IMG/VR virus record: IMGVR_UViG_3300025163_000014
Location: 1-24,643 of that record
Length of the DNA: 24,643 nucleotides
Strand: one strand, 5' to 3'
DNA from: a virus
In this document: piece after piece, positions 8,381 to 15,590 of the stretch
Position numbering within the stretch: position 1 is the stretch's first letter
How the letters are laid out: each line of letters starts with the position of its first letter
Translations under genes and position numbers: made by a program
The notes under the pieces: generated by a model
What the model was told of the DNA's origin: nothing
Seen by the model: the letters and a program-made list of their open reading frames with translations, nothing else
Database searches by the model: none

Positions 8381-9199
8381 TTATTCCAAAAATAGCATTG
8401 CTACCCCTATCACAAACCCTACCACTGCGCCTATCCAACCGCCTATGCATGCCCCTTGAACAGTATAAGAAGCTACGAATAACACTGCTGATACTGCGGA
8501 TCGTCTCTTTTTCTCCTGAGTTTTCCGAAAAGATACACTTCCTCGTAATGTGCCTAAAGCTGCTTGCTCAAATTTTAATGAAGTAAACGGCCATAATGCA
8601 GTTTTGCTTTTAAACCTGTAGTTCCTTTCATCTGTAACTGTCTTCCAAATAAAATATTTTTTCAGAATTATTGCGTATTTAATTACTGTTCCCCTTTGCC
8701 AATTTAATCTGGCTGAGTATTCTTGCCCTATTTCTGGGAGGAACTTAACCTTAGCATTAAGCCTTATCTCGCTAATTGTTTTTATCCTTTTATCTTCTAA
8801 CTTAGCTTTTCCTATAATAAATGAAGAAGTTATAACAGCATTTATATTTCTCATACTAACTTTGAAATCAGCGATTGCACCTTTAACCATCTTTTCATCT
8901 GCAAGTTTTATTTCAGCTTCAACATCCGCATTTATCTCTGAACTTTTTAGCTTGTTCTCAAAAACTGATTTCCACACAATCCCAATATCAAGTCCGGCCA
9001 TAAATTTCCCGAACATATCATAAAGAGATGGGAAGCTACTCAATACATAACCTGTACCAAAGAAAGCAGCATCAACTTCTATTGTTTCATAATCAGGAGC
9101 ATCATCAATAACCCGGTTCGCCACTGTAGTATTAAGAAAATCCCCATGGTGGGCTTCAACATACGGGGCATACCTTGTTATTGCTTTGCTACTACTCAT
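8381..9199 (-). CDS. Paralogous virion protein B with C-terminal membrane segment
   Basis: A 272-residue protein starting at ATG with AAGGAG 9-10 nt upstream. It is a clear paralogue of the next upstream gene. Both share RYAPYVExHHxDFLN near the N-terminus, an identical stretch from IEVDAAFFGTGY to AGLDI, MRxxNAVxxSSFxIGKA in the middle, and LWPFT followed by FExAALG near the C-terminus. The last 40 residues are hydrophobic and Gly/Ala-rich (GACIGGWIGAVVGFVIG), which resembles a transmembrane hairpin or glycine zipper. I do not recognise a named family. The position after neck genes and the membrane-like tail suggest a pore or ejection protein that helps DNA cross the host envelope. That function is inferred. 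Confidence 0.8.
   Translation of the reverse strand: MSSSKAITRYAPYVEAHHGDFLNTTVANRVIDDAPDYETIEVDAAFFGTGYVLSSFPSLYDMFGKFMAGLDIGIVWKSVFENKLKSSEINADVEAEIKLADEKMVKGAIADFKVSMRNINAVITSSFIIGKAKLEDKRIKTISEIRLNAKVKFLPEIGQEYSARLNWQRGTVIKYAIILKKYFIWKTVTDERNYRFKSKTALWPFTSLKFEQAALGTLRGSVSFRKTQEKKRRSAVSAVLFVASYTVQGACIGGWIGAVVGFVIGVAMLFLE
8983..9082 (-). repeat. 100-bp perfect direct repeat, copy 1
   Basis: Bases 8983-9082 are identical to 9902-10001 (offset 919), with mismatches at both flanks. The copy encodes the segment from IEVDAAFFG to MAGLDI, in frame in both paralogues. Identity includes every synonymous position, whereas the flanking coding sequence has clearly diverged. Confidence 0.97.
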
Positions 9200-9212
9200 A
9201 ACAACCCTCTCC

Positions 9213-10253
9213 TTAATATGTTAAAGCTGCCCCTACCCCAAGTACTGCACCTATCCCAGCGCCCCAATAGCTGCCTGCTGAGCTTACTGTTTTCACTCCT
9301 ATATTCTCTACCCCCCTCTTAGCCTGATCAGCTAAAACAGGAGTTGTATTCTGAAAAGCGCTCCCAACCATTGAGCCCATTGCAGCTCCGCTCAATGCTC
9401 CACTTATTACCTTAGACACGGTTGAAGCACCGGCGACATCTGTCTTTGAGTTTACTGCTCCCTGAAGTGCCCCTAATGCTGCTCTTTCAAAATCAAGGAT
9501 TGTAAACGGCCATAAACGTTCTTTTACTCTCATTGTATAGTTAATTTCATCTATATCAGTCTTGGCAGAGAAATAAAACTTCATTATTTCAGAATATATA
9601 CCAATAACACCTTTGTTCCATTCAAGGTGTGTTACCCATCTCGATGAGGCAATAGGTATTAAGTCATACTTTAACTTTGCCCTCATCCTGGTTAACGATT
9701 TGACTCTTGCATCTTCAATTATTGCCTTGCCTATAACAAATGAACTACTCATTACAGCATTCATATCTCTCATGCCTGTTTGGAGCCTTGGTATTGCATT
9801 TGCGTTTATGTCGTCATCCATTAAAGCAGACTCAGCAGAAATAAGATCATTCACTATAGGAGAATTTACTGTACTTTCAATCATTTGATCCCATAATGCT
9901 TCAATATCAAGTCCGGCCATAAATTTCCCGAACATATCATAAAGAGATGGGAAGCTACTCAATACATAACCTGTACCAAAGAAAGCAGCATCAACTTCTA
10001 TAAAAGAATAATCTTTAAATGGATTTTCTCTATTTAAAGCTTCATTCCTCTTAACCAGTATCCAATTTAGAAAATCGGCGTGATGTGTTTCTACATAGGG
10101 CGCATACCTTATATAAGTTTTTTGGGTCCCTCCTCCTCCACCACCACCACATTGGCTTATTTCCCCTTCATATTCATATGATTCTGAATATGTTATCTCA
10201 TACCTCTGATTTTCTTCGTTCCATTCACTCTCGGTATAAGTATATATTTTCAC
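9213..10253 (-). CDS. Paralogous virion protein A with poly-Gly linker and glycine-zipper tail
   Basis: A 346-residue protein. The start is GTG at 10253, with GAGGA 7 nt upstream and the previous stop 2 nt before it. It is a longer paralogue of the downstream gene. It has an extra N-terminal module of about 35 residues rich in Glu and Tyr, then seven consecutive glycines (36-42) before the shared YIRYAPYVE block. The middle carries MRDMNAVMSSSFVIGKA. The C-terminal 80 residues contain two Gly/Ala-rich hydrophobic stretches (SGALSGAAMGSMVGSAF and GAGIGAVLGVGAALTY), which look membrane-active. Role as an internal or ejection protein is inferred from order and from the membrane segments; the family name is unknown to me. 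Confidence 0.8.
   Translation of the reverse strand: MKIYTYTESEWNEENQRYEITYSESYEYEGEISQCGGGGGGGTQKTYIRYAPYVETHHADFLNWILVKRNEALNRENPFKDYSFIEVDAAFFGTGYVLSSFPSLYDMFGKFMAGLDIEALWDQMIESTVNSPIVNDLISAESALMDDDINANAIPRLQTGMRDMNAVMSSSFVIGKAIIEDARVKSLTRMRAKLKYDLIPIASSRWVTHLEWNKGVIGIYSEIMKFYFSAKTDIDEINYTMRVKERLWPFTILDFERAALGALQGAVNSKTDVAGASTVSKVISGALSGAAMGSMVGSAFQNTTPVLADQAKRGVENIGVKTVSSAGSYWGAGIGAVLGVGAALTY
9902..10001 (-). repeat. 100-bp perfect direct repeat, copy 2
   Basis: Second copy of the exact repeat described at 8983-9082, here inside the 346-residue paralogue. Same strand, same reading frame. Confidence 0.97.
10128..10150 (-). repeat. GGN trinucleotide tract encoding seven glycines
   Basis: A CCN run on the plus strand gives consecutive GGN glycine codons in the 346-residue gene. 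It sits exactly at the joint between the N-terminal extension and the region shared with its paralogue, so it acts as a flexible linker and may change length by slippage. Confidence 0.8.
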
Positions 10254-10255
10254 TG

Positions 10256-10687
10256 TTAAATCCTCAGCATAAACTTTCTTGAGTCTTCTTTAAAACCTGC
10301 TTTTTCACCAAGTTCCCAAACCCTTGGGTTCTTTGATTCAAAAGATATGAATGTACAATCCTGGCTTTTTGCAAATTCCCGGATGAGAGATGAAAATCCG
10401 CCTAAACTTTCATTGCTTATATTCCCCCATGAATATAAGCCTTTAATATTGAGTTTTTTAATCCCGGTAATTTTGTTTATCTCGATTTCTGTTATCACTA
10501 TTGAGAGAAGTTCTCTTTTTTTATTCAATCTTACAAAACATTGGCTTTTATCATTTAAAAGAGAATGCAATAGCGCATTGAAATAAACCTGCTGGTCTCT
10601 TTCCGCTACACCATCTACCCGTGCCATAGCATATTTAATCGTTTGCCAAAAGCTCTTAATTTGTATAGGCAGTAATTTAACAATCAT
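10256..10687 (-). CDS. GNAT-like small protein in the tail/ejection cluster
   Basis: I place the start at ATG 10687 (143 residues), because AAGGAG lies 8 nt before it; a TTG at 10693 would be only 2 nt from that site. The protein resembles the GNAT acyltransferase fold. It has an alpha-helical N-terminus with SFWQTIKYAMARVD, central strands (QCFVRLNKKRELLSIVIT then LNIKGLYSW), a helix, and a C-terminal NPRVWELGEKAGF, which is the usual GNAT end motif. Many short-tailed phages carry such a protein near the ejection genes, and T7 gp13 is a similarly sized internal virion protein described as GNAT-like. Catalytic activity is not evident, since I see no clear acetyl-CoA loop. Structural or assembly role is likely. 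Confidence 0.65.
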   Translation of the reverse strand: MIVKLLPIQIKSFWQTIKYAMARVDGVAERDQQVYFNALLHSLLNDKSQCFVRLNKKRELLSIVITEIEINKITGIKKLNIKGLYSWGNISNESLGGFSSLIREFAKSQDCTFISFESKNPRVWELGEKAGFKEDSRKFMLRI

Positions 10688-10699
10688 ATTCAACTCTCC

Positions 10700-11962
10700 T
10701 TAATGATCATGGATAATCCCTTTTATATTGATATAATCCAATTCTATGTATTCATAGGCTGTCATTTTCGCTTTGAACCTGAATTCTCTGCCTAATGCCG
10801 TTAAAAATACGTTGCCTTTTTTCATAACATCTTTCCATTCTGTTTGTTTAAAATCTCCTGTAAAATCACTTCTATATTCTATAGCAGCCTGCAACACTCC
10901 TGAAACATTTGTGCCAAACTCAATCTCATGTATTGTTTTATATTTCGTTGTACCAAAATCATAAATGTCAGTCCCGATTTCAAAAGCCGGTGTTGATATT
11001 AATGTTGGGGAAGCTATGTATAATATCCCCCCTTGAGAACCTACGCCTGTGATAGTAGCCGGCCCTGCCCCAAGACTATAATTTTCTGGATTATATACAT
11101 ATCCTTTTTCACCATCGCAAATATATAAAAGCCTGTTCTCTTCGTCCCATGATAAAACTAAATCAGACATATCTGAAAGATATTCAGAATAATCTAATTT
11201 TTGTGGATACGATGAAGCTTCAAAAACATTTGATTTCATTGGTATTTCGCCGAGTGAAAACAAACGTCCTTTTGTATCTACAAAAAACTGGATTGAATTA
11301 TTCCCGGAAACAGCCTGCCTGCCTTTTAATCCTACTCTATGGATAGTATTTAATCCATACGTATTACCAACTGGGACAAGAAACGACACCCCATTTTCAC
11401 CATATGCAACTACTTTGTTTCCTAATTTTTTGAGTGAATATACTGCCCCCTTCCAGTCAAGAGGTCTTTCCCCTGCAATATTGTCTTTCCATACGGTGAA
11501 GTTTAAATGGCCTATATTCGACCATTTAACCCAATTTAATTTTAATGAAGTAGCAAAATGGATATAATCATCATTGGGTTTGAGGGTAAGAGATGTATTA
11601 AATATACAAGAAAAGCTTATGCTTTTATCATAATCCCCGGATATTGTTAAATTTACCTTTAAGGGGTCTGCAGCTATAAACGTATTTAACCATTCTCCGA
11701 AAATCTCCCCCATCGAAATTAATATGCCTTGTTCATCATTACTAAGGCAATCAAACGTTATATCAAGCACAGGGTCTCGATGGTGTGCTGTAATAACGGC
11801 GGAGAGACCCATAGTCGAAGCAGTTATGCTACAACTACCATCTATAATAAAAACATCTTCACTTTTTTCACTTGTAATAAGACGAGAAACATTATCCAGC
11901 TCTAACACCGGAGGGAAGGGTTCTTTTTGTATAACTTTGTTGGGATAAAGGAGTGTAGGCAT
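10700..11962 (-). CDS. Beta-rich neck/tail structural protein, possibly gp10-like
   Basis: A 420-residue, almost entirely beta-strand protein. It contains alternating blocks such as VYSLKKLGNKVVAYGENGVSF, a short glycine-rich stretch around GLKGRQAVSGNN, FVDTKGRLFSLGE, LDYSEYL and LLYICDGEKGYVY. This resembles beta-propeller-type neck or tail proteins found in phages with P22-like portals. A functional match to the P22 packaged-DNA stabilisation protein gp10 is plausible but not provable by eye. The start at 11962 lacks a clear Shine-Dalgarno sequence (upstream is AT-rich, with only AAG near it), unlike most genes here, so expression may depend on coupling with the gene ending 17 nt upstream. 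Confidence 0.65.
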   Translation of the reverse strand: MPTLLYPNKVIQKEPFPPVLELDNVSRLITSEKSEDVFIIDGSCSITASTMGLSAVITAHHRDPVLDITFDCLSNDEQGILISMGEIFGEWLNTFIAADPLKVNLTISGDYDKSISFSCIFNTSLTLKPNDDYIHFATSLKLNWVKWSNIGHLNFTVWKDNIAGERPLDWKGAVYSLKKLGNKVVAYGENGVSFLVPVGNTYGLNTIHRVGLKGRQAVSGNNSIQFFVDTKGRLFSLGEIPMKSNVFEASSYPQKLDYSEYLSDMSDLVLSWDEENRLLYICDGEKGYVYNPENYSLGAGPATITGVGSQGGILYIASPTLISTPAFEIGTDIYDFGTTKYKTIHEIEFGTNVSGVLQAAIEYRSDFTGDFKQTEWKDVMKKGNVFLTALGREFRFKAKMTAYEYIELDYINIKGIIHDH

Positions 11963-11979
11963 AATCTTATTATTGTTTA

Positions 11980-12411
11980 TTATATTTCAACAACAGCATA
12001 CATATCAGCGATACTGACGCTGGATATATTCCATATTCCAAGAAAGGATGCTGTTGGGATCACAATTCCATGGGGGAAACTCCATATTATTCCAGCCCCT
12101 ATTGTTGCGGGAAGAGATACTCTTCTAAAATAGTTAGAAGGCCCAGAAGAGGCAGAATCCCAATCAGTGATTGACTCAATTACTCCGGAAGCTAACACAT
12201 CATCTGGGTCTTCTAATAAAAAATCTTCTGAAACTGGGTTTACCATGGGCCCAGACATTCTACCAATCCCAAAACTTGAAGCAGTGGCTGTCACTAAAGT
12301 AATGCCAATCTCAAGCACTTTTACCCTGCCTGGTGTTGTACCAGTGCTAATTATCCAAGAAGGTTCATCTATAGATACGTGTGATGTCCTCGCTGCAAAC
12401 GATAACCTCAT
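11980..12411 (-). CDS. Small beta-rich virion protein, unrecognised
   Basis: A 143-residue protein starting at ATG 12411 with AAGGAG 9 nt upstream, immediately after the stop of the preceding paralogue gene. It opens MRLSFAARTSHVS and carries alternating hydrophobic and small residues (KVLEIGITLVTATASSFGIGR, then a C-terminal IADMYAVVEI). The pattern suggests a single beta-sandwich or jelly-roll domain. Similar short proteins are common among phage capsid or tail decoration genes. The specific family and binding partner are unknown. Confidence 0.65.
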   Translation of the reverse strand: MRLSFAARTSHVSIDEPSWIISTGTTPGRVKVLEIGITLVTATASSFGIGRMSGPMVNPVSEDFLLEDPDDVLASGVIESITDWDSASSGPSNYFRRVSLPATIGAGIIWSFPHGIVIPTASFLGIWNISSVSIADMYAVVEI

Positions 12412-12423
12412 ATTCTCTACTCC

Positions 12424-12864
12424 TTATGCTATTAAAATATTTATATTAGTAATTCTTAACATTTGGCCTTTTGATACGGTTACATCCTCCATAAAATCTA
12501 TATAACTTATTATAGCATCAGTATAATCGTCACCATTAACTATGTCCGTACTATCATTATAAATGATAGCCCCAGATGCAACGAGACTCCCTCCACTTGC
12601 TAACCATTGAACATTATTCCAAGAAAGGGAAGCCTTTCCTGAAGAGACATTAACACTTCTATTTATACCTTTAAGCTGTATCCCCCCCGTAATATAGCCA
12701 TATCCACTTATTAATTCATCCGCTGAAACATCTGCATAGCTTTTATGGATAGTTCCATCAAAATCAAAACCAGCATTCATCAAAATTATATAATATGTAT
12801 GAGATGTTTTGATTTGTCCGTCTAATAACATTCCTTTAGCATAAATTGCTACTTCATTTGCCAT
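12424..12864 (-). CDS. Tandem paralogue 2 of a beta-rich decoration/tail protein
   Basis: A 146-residue protein, ATG at 12864 with CGGAG about 11 nt upstream. It is a diverged paralogue of the gene just upstream. Both share IILMxxGFxF, YADVSxxEL, GxGYI, ISWNN or LSWNN followed by W-x-A-S-G-G-S, an AII block and a C-terminal (V/I)(S/G)YxDF segment. The predicted fold is a compact beta-sandwich. No enzyme motif is visible. A decoration or fibre-associated role is inferred from its place among neck and tail genes. Confidence 0.7.
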   Translation of the reverse strand: MANEVAIYAKGMLLDGQIKTSHTYYIILMNAGFDFDGTIHKSYADVSADELISGYGYITGGIQLKGINRSVNVSSGKASLSWNNVQWLASGGSLVASGAIIYNDSTDIVNGDDYTDAIISYIDFMEDVTVSKGQMLRITNINILIA

Positions 12865-12912
12865 AACTTATTAGCTCCGCTCAATTATTGAATTTGACTT
12901 TTATAAATTAAT

Positions 12913-13347
12913 TTAAGAAAGCCAGAACTCAATATTAGCTATTGTTGCTATCCCACCATCAGCTTGAGTTTGCGCTTCACCAAAATCAACATAGCCTACA
13001 ATAGCATTAGCCACAGGTGTTGTAATAGTAGAATCAAGAATTATTGCCCCAACAACAGGGCCAATACTCCCGCCACTGGCCGCCCACGAAGCATTATTCC
13101 ACGAAATTTCAGTCCGATTGTCTGTATCATTTTCAGTAACAACTACTCCAGTAAGGACTTTTGTATTTTGGATATATCCATTACCTGTTGGAAGCTCATA
13201 CTCGGATACATCAGCATATCCTTGATGACTGACTCTATTAAAAACGAACCCTTCTGCCATTAAAATAATACGAAATTCATCTGTAGAAAAGTCTATTTTC
13301 TTTGTTACTAACAAAAACATTATTTTATTTGCCAAAGTAGTCGACAT
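12913..13347 (-). CDS. Tandem paralogue 1 of a beta-rich decoration/tail protein
   Basis: A 144-residue protein, ATG at 13347 with CGGAG 7 nt upstream. The diagnostic shared blocks with its downstream neighbour are ILMAEGFVF, YADVSEYELPTGNGY, ISWNNASWAASGGS and VGYVDFGEA. Upstream of these the N-termini differ. It lies directly after the RCC1-like gene. A gene duplication followed by divergence explains the pair; the two copies may occupy different positions in the particle. Function is otherwise unknown. Confidence 0.7.
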   Translation of the reverse strand: MSTTLANKIMFLLVTKKIDFSTDEFRIILMAEGFVFNRVSHQGYADVSEYELPTGNGYIQNTKVLTGVVVTENDTDNRTEISWNNASWAASGGSIGPVVGAIILDSTITTPVANAIVGYVDFGEAQTQADGGIATIANIEFWLS

Positions 13348-13378
13348 TTTATTTCTCCGTTAAAGTTAAATTAAACCA

Positions 13379-14689
13379 TTAAAAATGCCCCCAGCTACCA
13401 CCGCTCGGAGGGTCTTCATCTATTACCCAGTAATATTCGTCCTCCCGCTTAACTCCAAAAGTAGACCGATGAGCCCATATATCCAGCCAAAAGTCATCCC
13501 CAAGTTGTTCAAATTCTGTTCTTGCGTCCGTGTCTCCAGTCCCAAACTCACCATGAGAATTTAAACCACACCCCCACAGAGTTCCATCTTCTTTTATCCC
13601 CATAACAGAAGTATCTTTAGAACTAATCTTATCCCATCTTGAACCTGCCAGTTGAACAAAATTAAGCTTATCAGATGTATCAGGAAGTCCCATGATATTG
13701 TTAAGATTGCTTCCAGCGGCCCAAAGAGTTCCATCTCTTTTTATAACAAAGAGAACTCCAGAATACGCATATAAGCCATTATACCCCATACAGATTTCCG
13801 TTACTTCAGCCCCAATGTCTTCAACTTGGGTAAACTCATTCTTGGCTGTCGTATCTCCTAAACCTAACTGGCCATCAGCATTACTCCCTGTAACCCAAAG
13901 CGTTCCATCCATTTTTAATGCAGCAGTAGAATAATATCCACAACTAACTTTATCAATATCACTTACATCAGGGATATAAGTAAATTCATCTGGGCTTCCA
14001 ATAGAACCCATTGAACCTTCATATGAATCCCCTGAACCAAAGATATTTCTATCACTATCCATAGCAATGGAGTAAAAACTTCCACATTCAACACTTATCC
14101 AATTTACAGAATCTCCAACCTGTGTAAAAATATGAACATCATCATGATTTCCAAGTCCAAGTTGGCCATAGTTATTTGATCCTGTAGCCCAAAGCGTTCC
14201 ATCTTTTTTCACAGCCATTGTATGTGTATAATAAGGAGAACAAGCAAAATCTTTCCATAAACCCGGGACTTGTGTCCAAACTTCCCTTGCATCAGTATCA
14301 CCCAAACCAAGACAACCATTTTGGTTACTTCCAACTACCCAAAGAGTACCATCACTTCTTAATGCAAATGAATAGCTTCCTGTATTACCACTTTGAGCTT
14401 TAGTAAAAAACTCACTCTCGCCAGTTTGAGTAAAAGTTGATACAGGACTTGTATTATGTCCAAGTCCAAGTTGATAACTACCATTACTTCCAGCTCCCCA
14501 AAGTGATCCAAATATTACTTTTTTTGGATAAGCACGGCGAATAGACTTATTAAACCAATACCCACAAGGCGTATGAGTTGGTGTTACAGGCTTCGCCCCC
14601 TGAGTTGGACAATCCCATACAGGATTATCACTCGTGGTGATTTTACTGCCCTCGTTATATTTTGTTTTATGTACTTTCCAACTGGTCAT
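13379..14689 (-). CDS. RCC1-type seven-bladed beta-propeller protein
   Basis: A 436-residue protein whose ATG overlaps the previous stop (TAATG). Seven RCC1-like repeats begin near residues 61, 112, 162, 212, 261, 317 and 366. Most follow DGTLWxxGSNxxGQLGLGD; the fourth is the most degenerate (DRNIFGSGDSYEGSMG). Seven repeats suit a closed propeller. The first 60 residues, rich in Pro, Thr and Lys, lie outside the propeller and could anchor it. The C-terminus ends in a Gly/Ser-rich tail. RCC1 repeats are widespread in eukaryotes and also occur in bacterial surface proteins. Within this neck and tail cluster, a surface-exposed binding head such as receptor-binding or tail accessory protein is the best guess. 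No guanine-nucleotide exchange role is implied. Confidence 0.85.
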   Translation of the reverse strand: MTSWKVHKTKYNEGSKITTSDNPVWDCPTQGAKPVTPTHTPCGYWFNKSIRRAYPKKVIFGSLWGAGSNGSYQLGLGHNTSPVSTFTQTGESEFFTKAQSGNTGSYSFALRSDGTLWVVGSNQNGCLGLGDTDAREVWTQVPGLWKDFACSPYYTHTMAVKKDGTLWATGSNNYGQLGLGNHDDVHIFTQVGDSVNWISVECGSFYSIAMDSDRNIFGSGDSYEGSMGSIGSPDEFTYIPDVSDIDKVSCGYYSTAALKMDGTLWVTGSNADGQLGLGDTTAKNEFTQVEDIGAEVTEICMGYNGLYAYSGVLFVIKRDGTLWAAGSNLNNIMGLPDTSDKLNFVQLAGSRWDKISSKDTSVMGIKEDGTLWGCGLNSHGEFGTGDTDARTEFEQLGDDFWLDIWAHRSTFGVKREDEYYWVIDEDPPSGGSWGHF

Positions 14690-15174
14690 TATTCAGGGAC
14701 TCCAATTATTTCCACCGGTGAACCAACAACAACTTGCCCGTTGTTATTAACCATACTCCCCGCGATAGGTAAATCATTTGTTACACTATATTTTTTTGTA
14801 TCCGGATCCCTTATTACAGCCACTGCGCCGTTACTCATATAAACATAATCATTAAAGGCTACAACTGACCAAGGGGTTCCCCCTGTTACTGTCAATTTTT
14901 CAACAAGAGAACCTGTCCATTCATAGATTTTTGTTTGAGAGCAAACAATCACCAGATTGGTTAAAACAAAAAGCTGTGGATACGGAAAGCCATCTGTTAT
15001 GGCCGATGTATCTATGCTTGTAAGCTCATCAAGAGCGCTGAGAGTGCCGTCTTTACCTATAGCGCCATTACAGGTAATAAGAGATTGAGAATTACGAGGG
15101 ATTCTTTTAGATGGCCGCAACCCTCTTGCGAGGTTTTTCGCCCCTATAGCAATCTCAAATCTCTTTGACATCAT
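14689..15174 (-). CDS. Short neck/tail protein, beta-rich
   Basis: A 161-residue protein starting at tandem ATGATG (15174 or 15171) after GGAG; it overlaps the preceding stop (ATGA). The N-terminus is basic (RFEIAIGAKNLARGLRPSKRIPRNSQS). Beta-strand blocks follow (LFVLTNLVIVCSQTKIYEW, then VVAFNDYVYMSNGAVAVIRDP) and it ends in GQVVVGSPVEIIG. Similar sequences occur next to adaptor genes in phages with P22-like portals. It may form one assembly with the 420-residue beta-rich protein at 11962-10700. In this window the two are separated by the RCC1 and paralogue genes. The precise role, neck or tail hub, is inferred. Confidence 0.65.
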   Translation of the reverse strand: MMSKRFEIAIGAKNLARGLRPSKRIPRNSQSLITCNGAIGKDGTLSALDELTSIDTSAITDGFPYPQLFVLTNLVIVCSQTKIYEWTGSLVEKLTVTGGTPWSVVAFNDYVYMSNGAVAVIRDPDTKKYSVTNDLPIAGSMVNNNGQVVVGSPVEIIGVPE

Positions 15175-15581
15175 ATTTCTCCATTGGAAAAATTCCTGTC
15201 AACGGTTGCAGGGGCAGTCATATCTATCCCCTCCATATTTTTTATTCTTTCTTTAATTTTCGGGATGGCTATTTGAATCAAATCTTTATACTCCATTAAA
15301 GGATTTTCACCTTCAACCATCTCGATAACAGAGGCCACAACATCTTCCTTGCCTTTAAACTCAGGGTGATTTTTATAAAACTCAGAGTTTATCTTGGTTG
15401 CCGCTATATGATTCTGGATTAAATTACCCACTGTTTCGGGAAGCATCAACAGGTCTCTTTCTGTCGTTAAAGCTGAAAGTTCCTGCTTTTCTTTTTCAAC
15501 TTCCTTTAGAAGTGTTTCAAATTCAAGTTCGCTGAAAATATCAGGGAATTTTTTCTTTAAAAATTGGACTATTTTTATCAC
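15171..15581 (-). CDS. Helical protein sharing a motif with the scaffolding protein
   Basis: A 136-residue helical protein. The start is GTG at 15581, with AGGAG 5 nt before it. Residues 15-50 are Leu/Glu/Lys-rich and probably coiled coil. Residues 67-75 (EFYKNHPEF) match EFYREHPDF in the scaffolding protein at residues 169-177, and both are followed by a similar pattern of acidic helix, proline and a tyrosine-containing helix. It lies between the adaptor and neck genes. The motif could be a portal or capsid docking element shared by two assembly factors. The family is not recognised. Confidence 0.65.
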   Translation of the reverse strand: MIKIVQFLKKKFPDIFSELEFETLLKEVEKEKQELSALTTERDLLMLPETVGNLIQNHIAATKINSEFYKNHPEFKGKEDVVASVIEMVEGENPLMEYKDLIQIAIPKIKERIKNMEGIDMTAPATVDRNFSNGEI

Positions 15582-15590
15582 TTTATCTCC

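Noticed and set aside
10256-10693. TTG at 10693 as start of the GNAT-like gene
   Set aside because: The AAGGAG would be only 2 nt away; ATG 10687 has proper spacing.
13379-14689. Repeated 50-codon DNA pattern considered as a CRISPR or satellite array
   Set aside because: The periodicity matches in-frame RCC1 protein repeats with variable codons, not identical DNA repeats with unique spacers.
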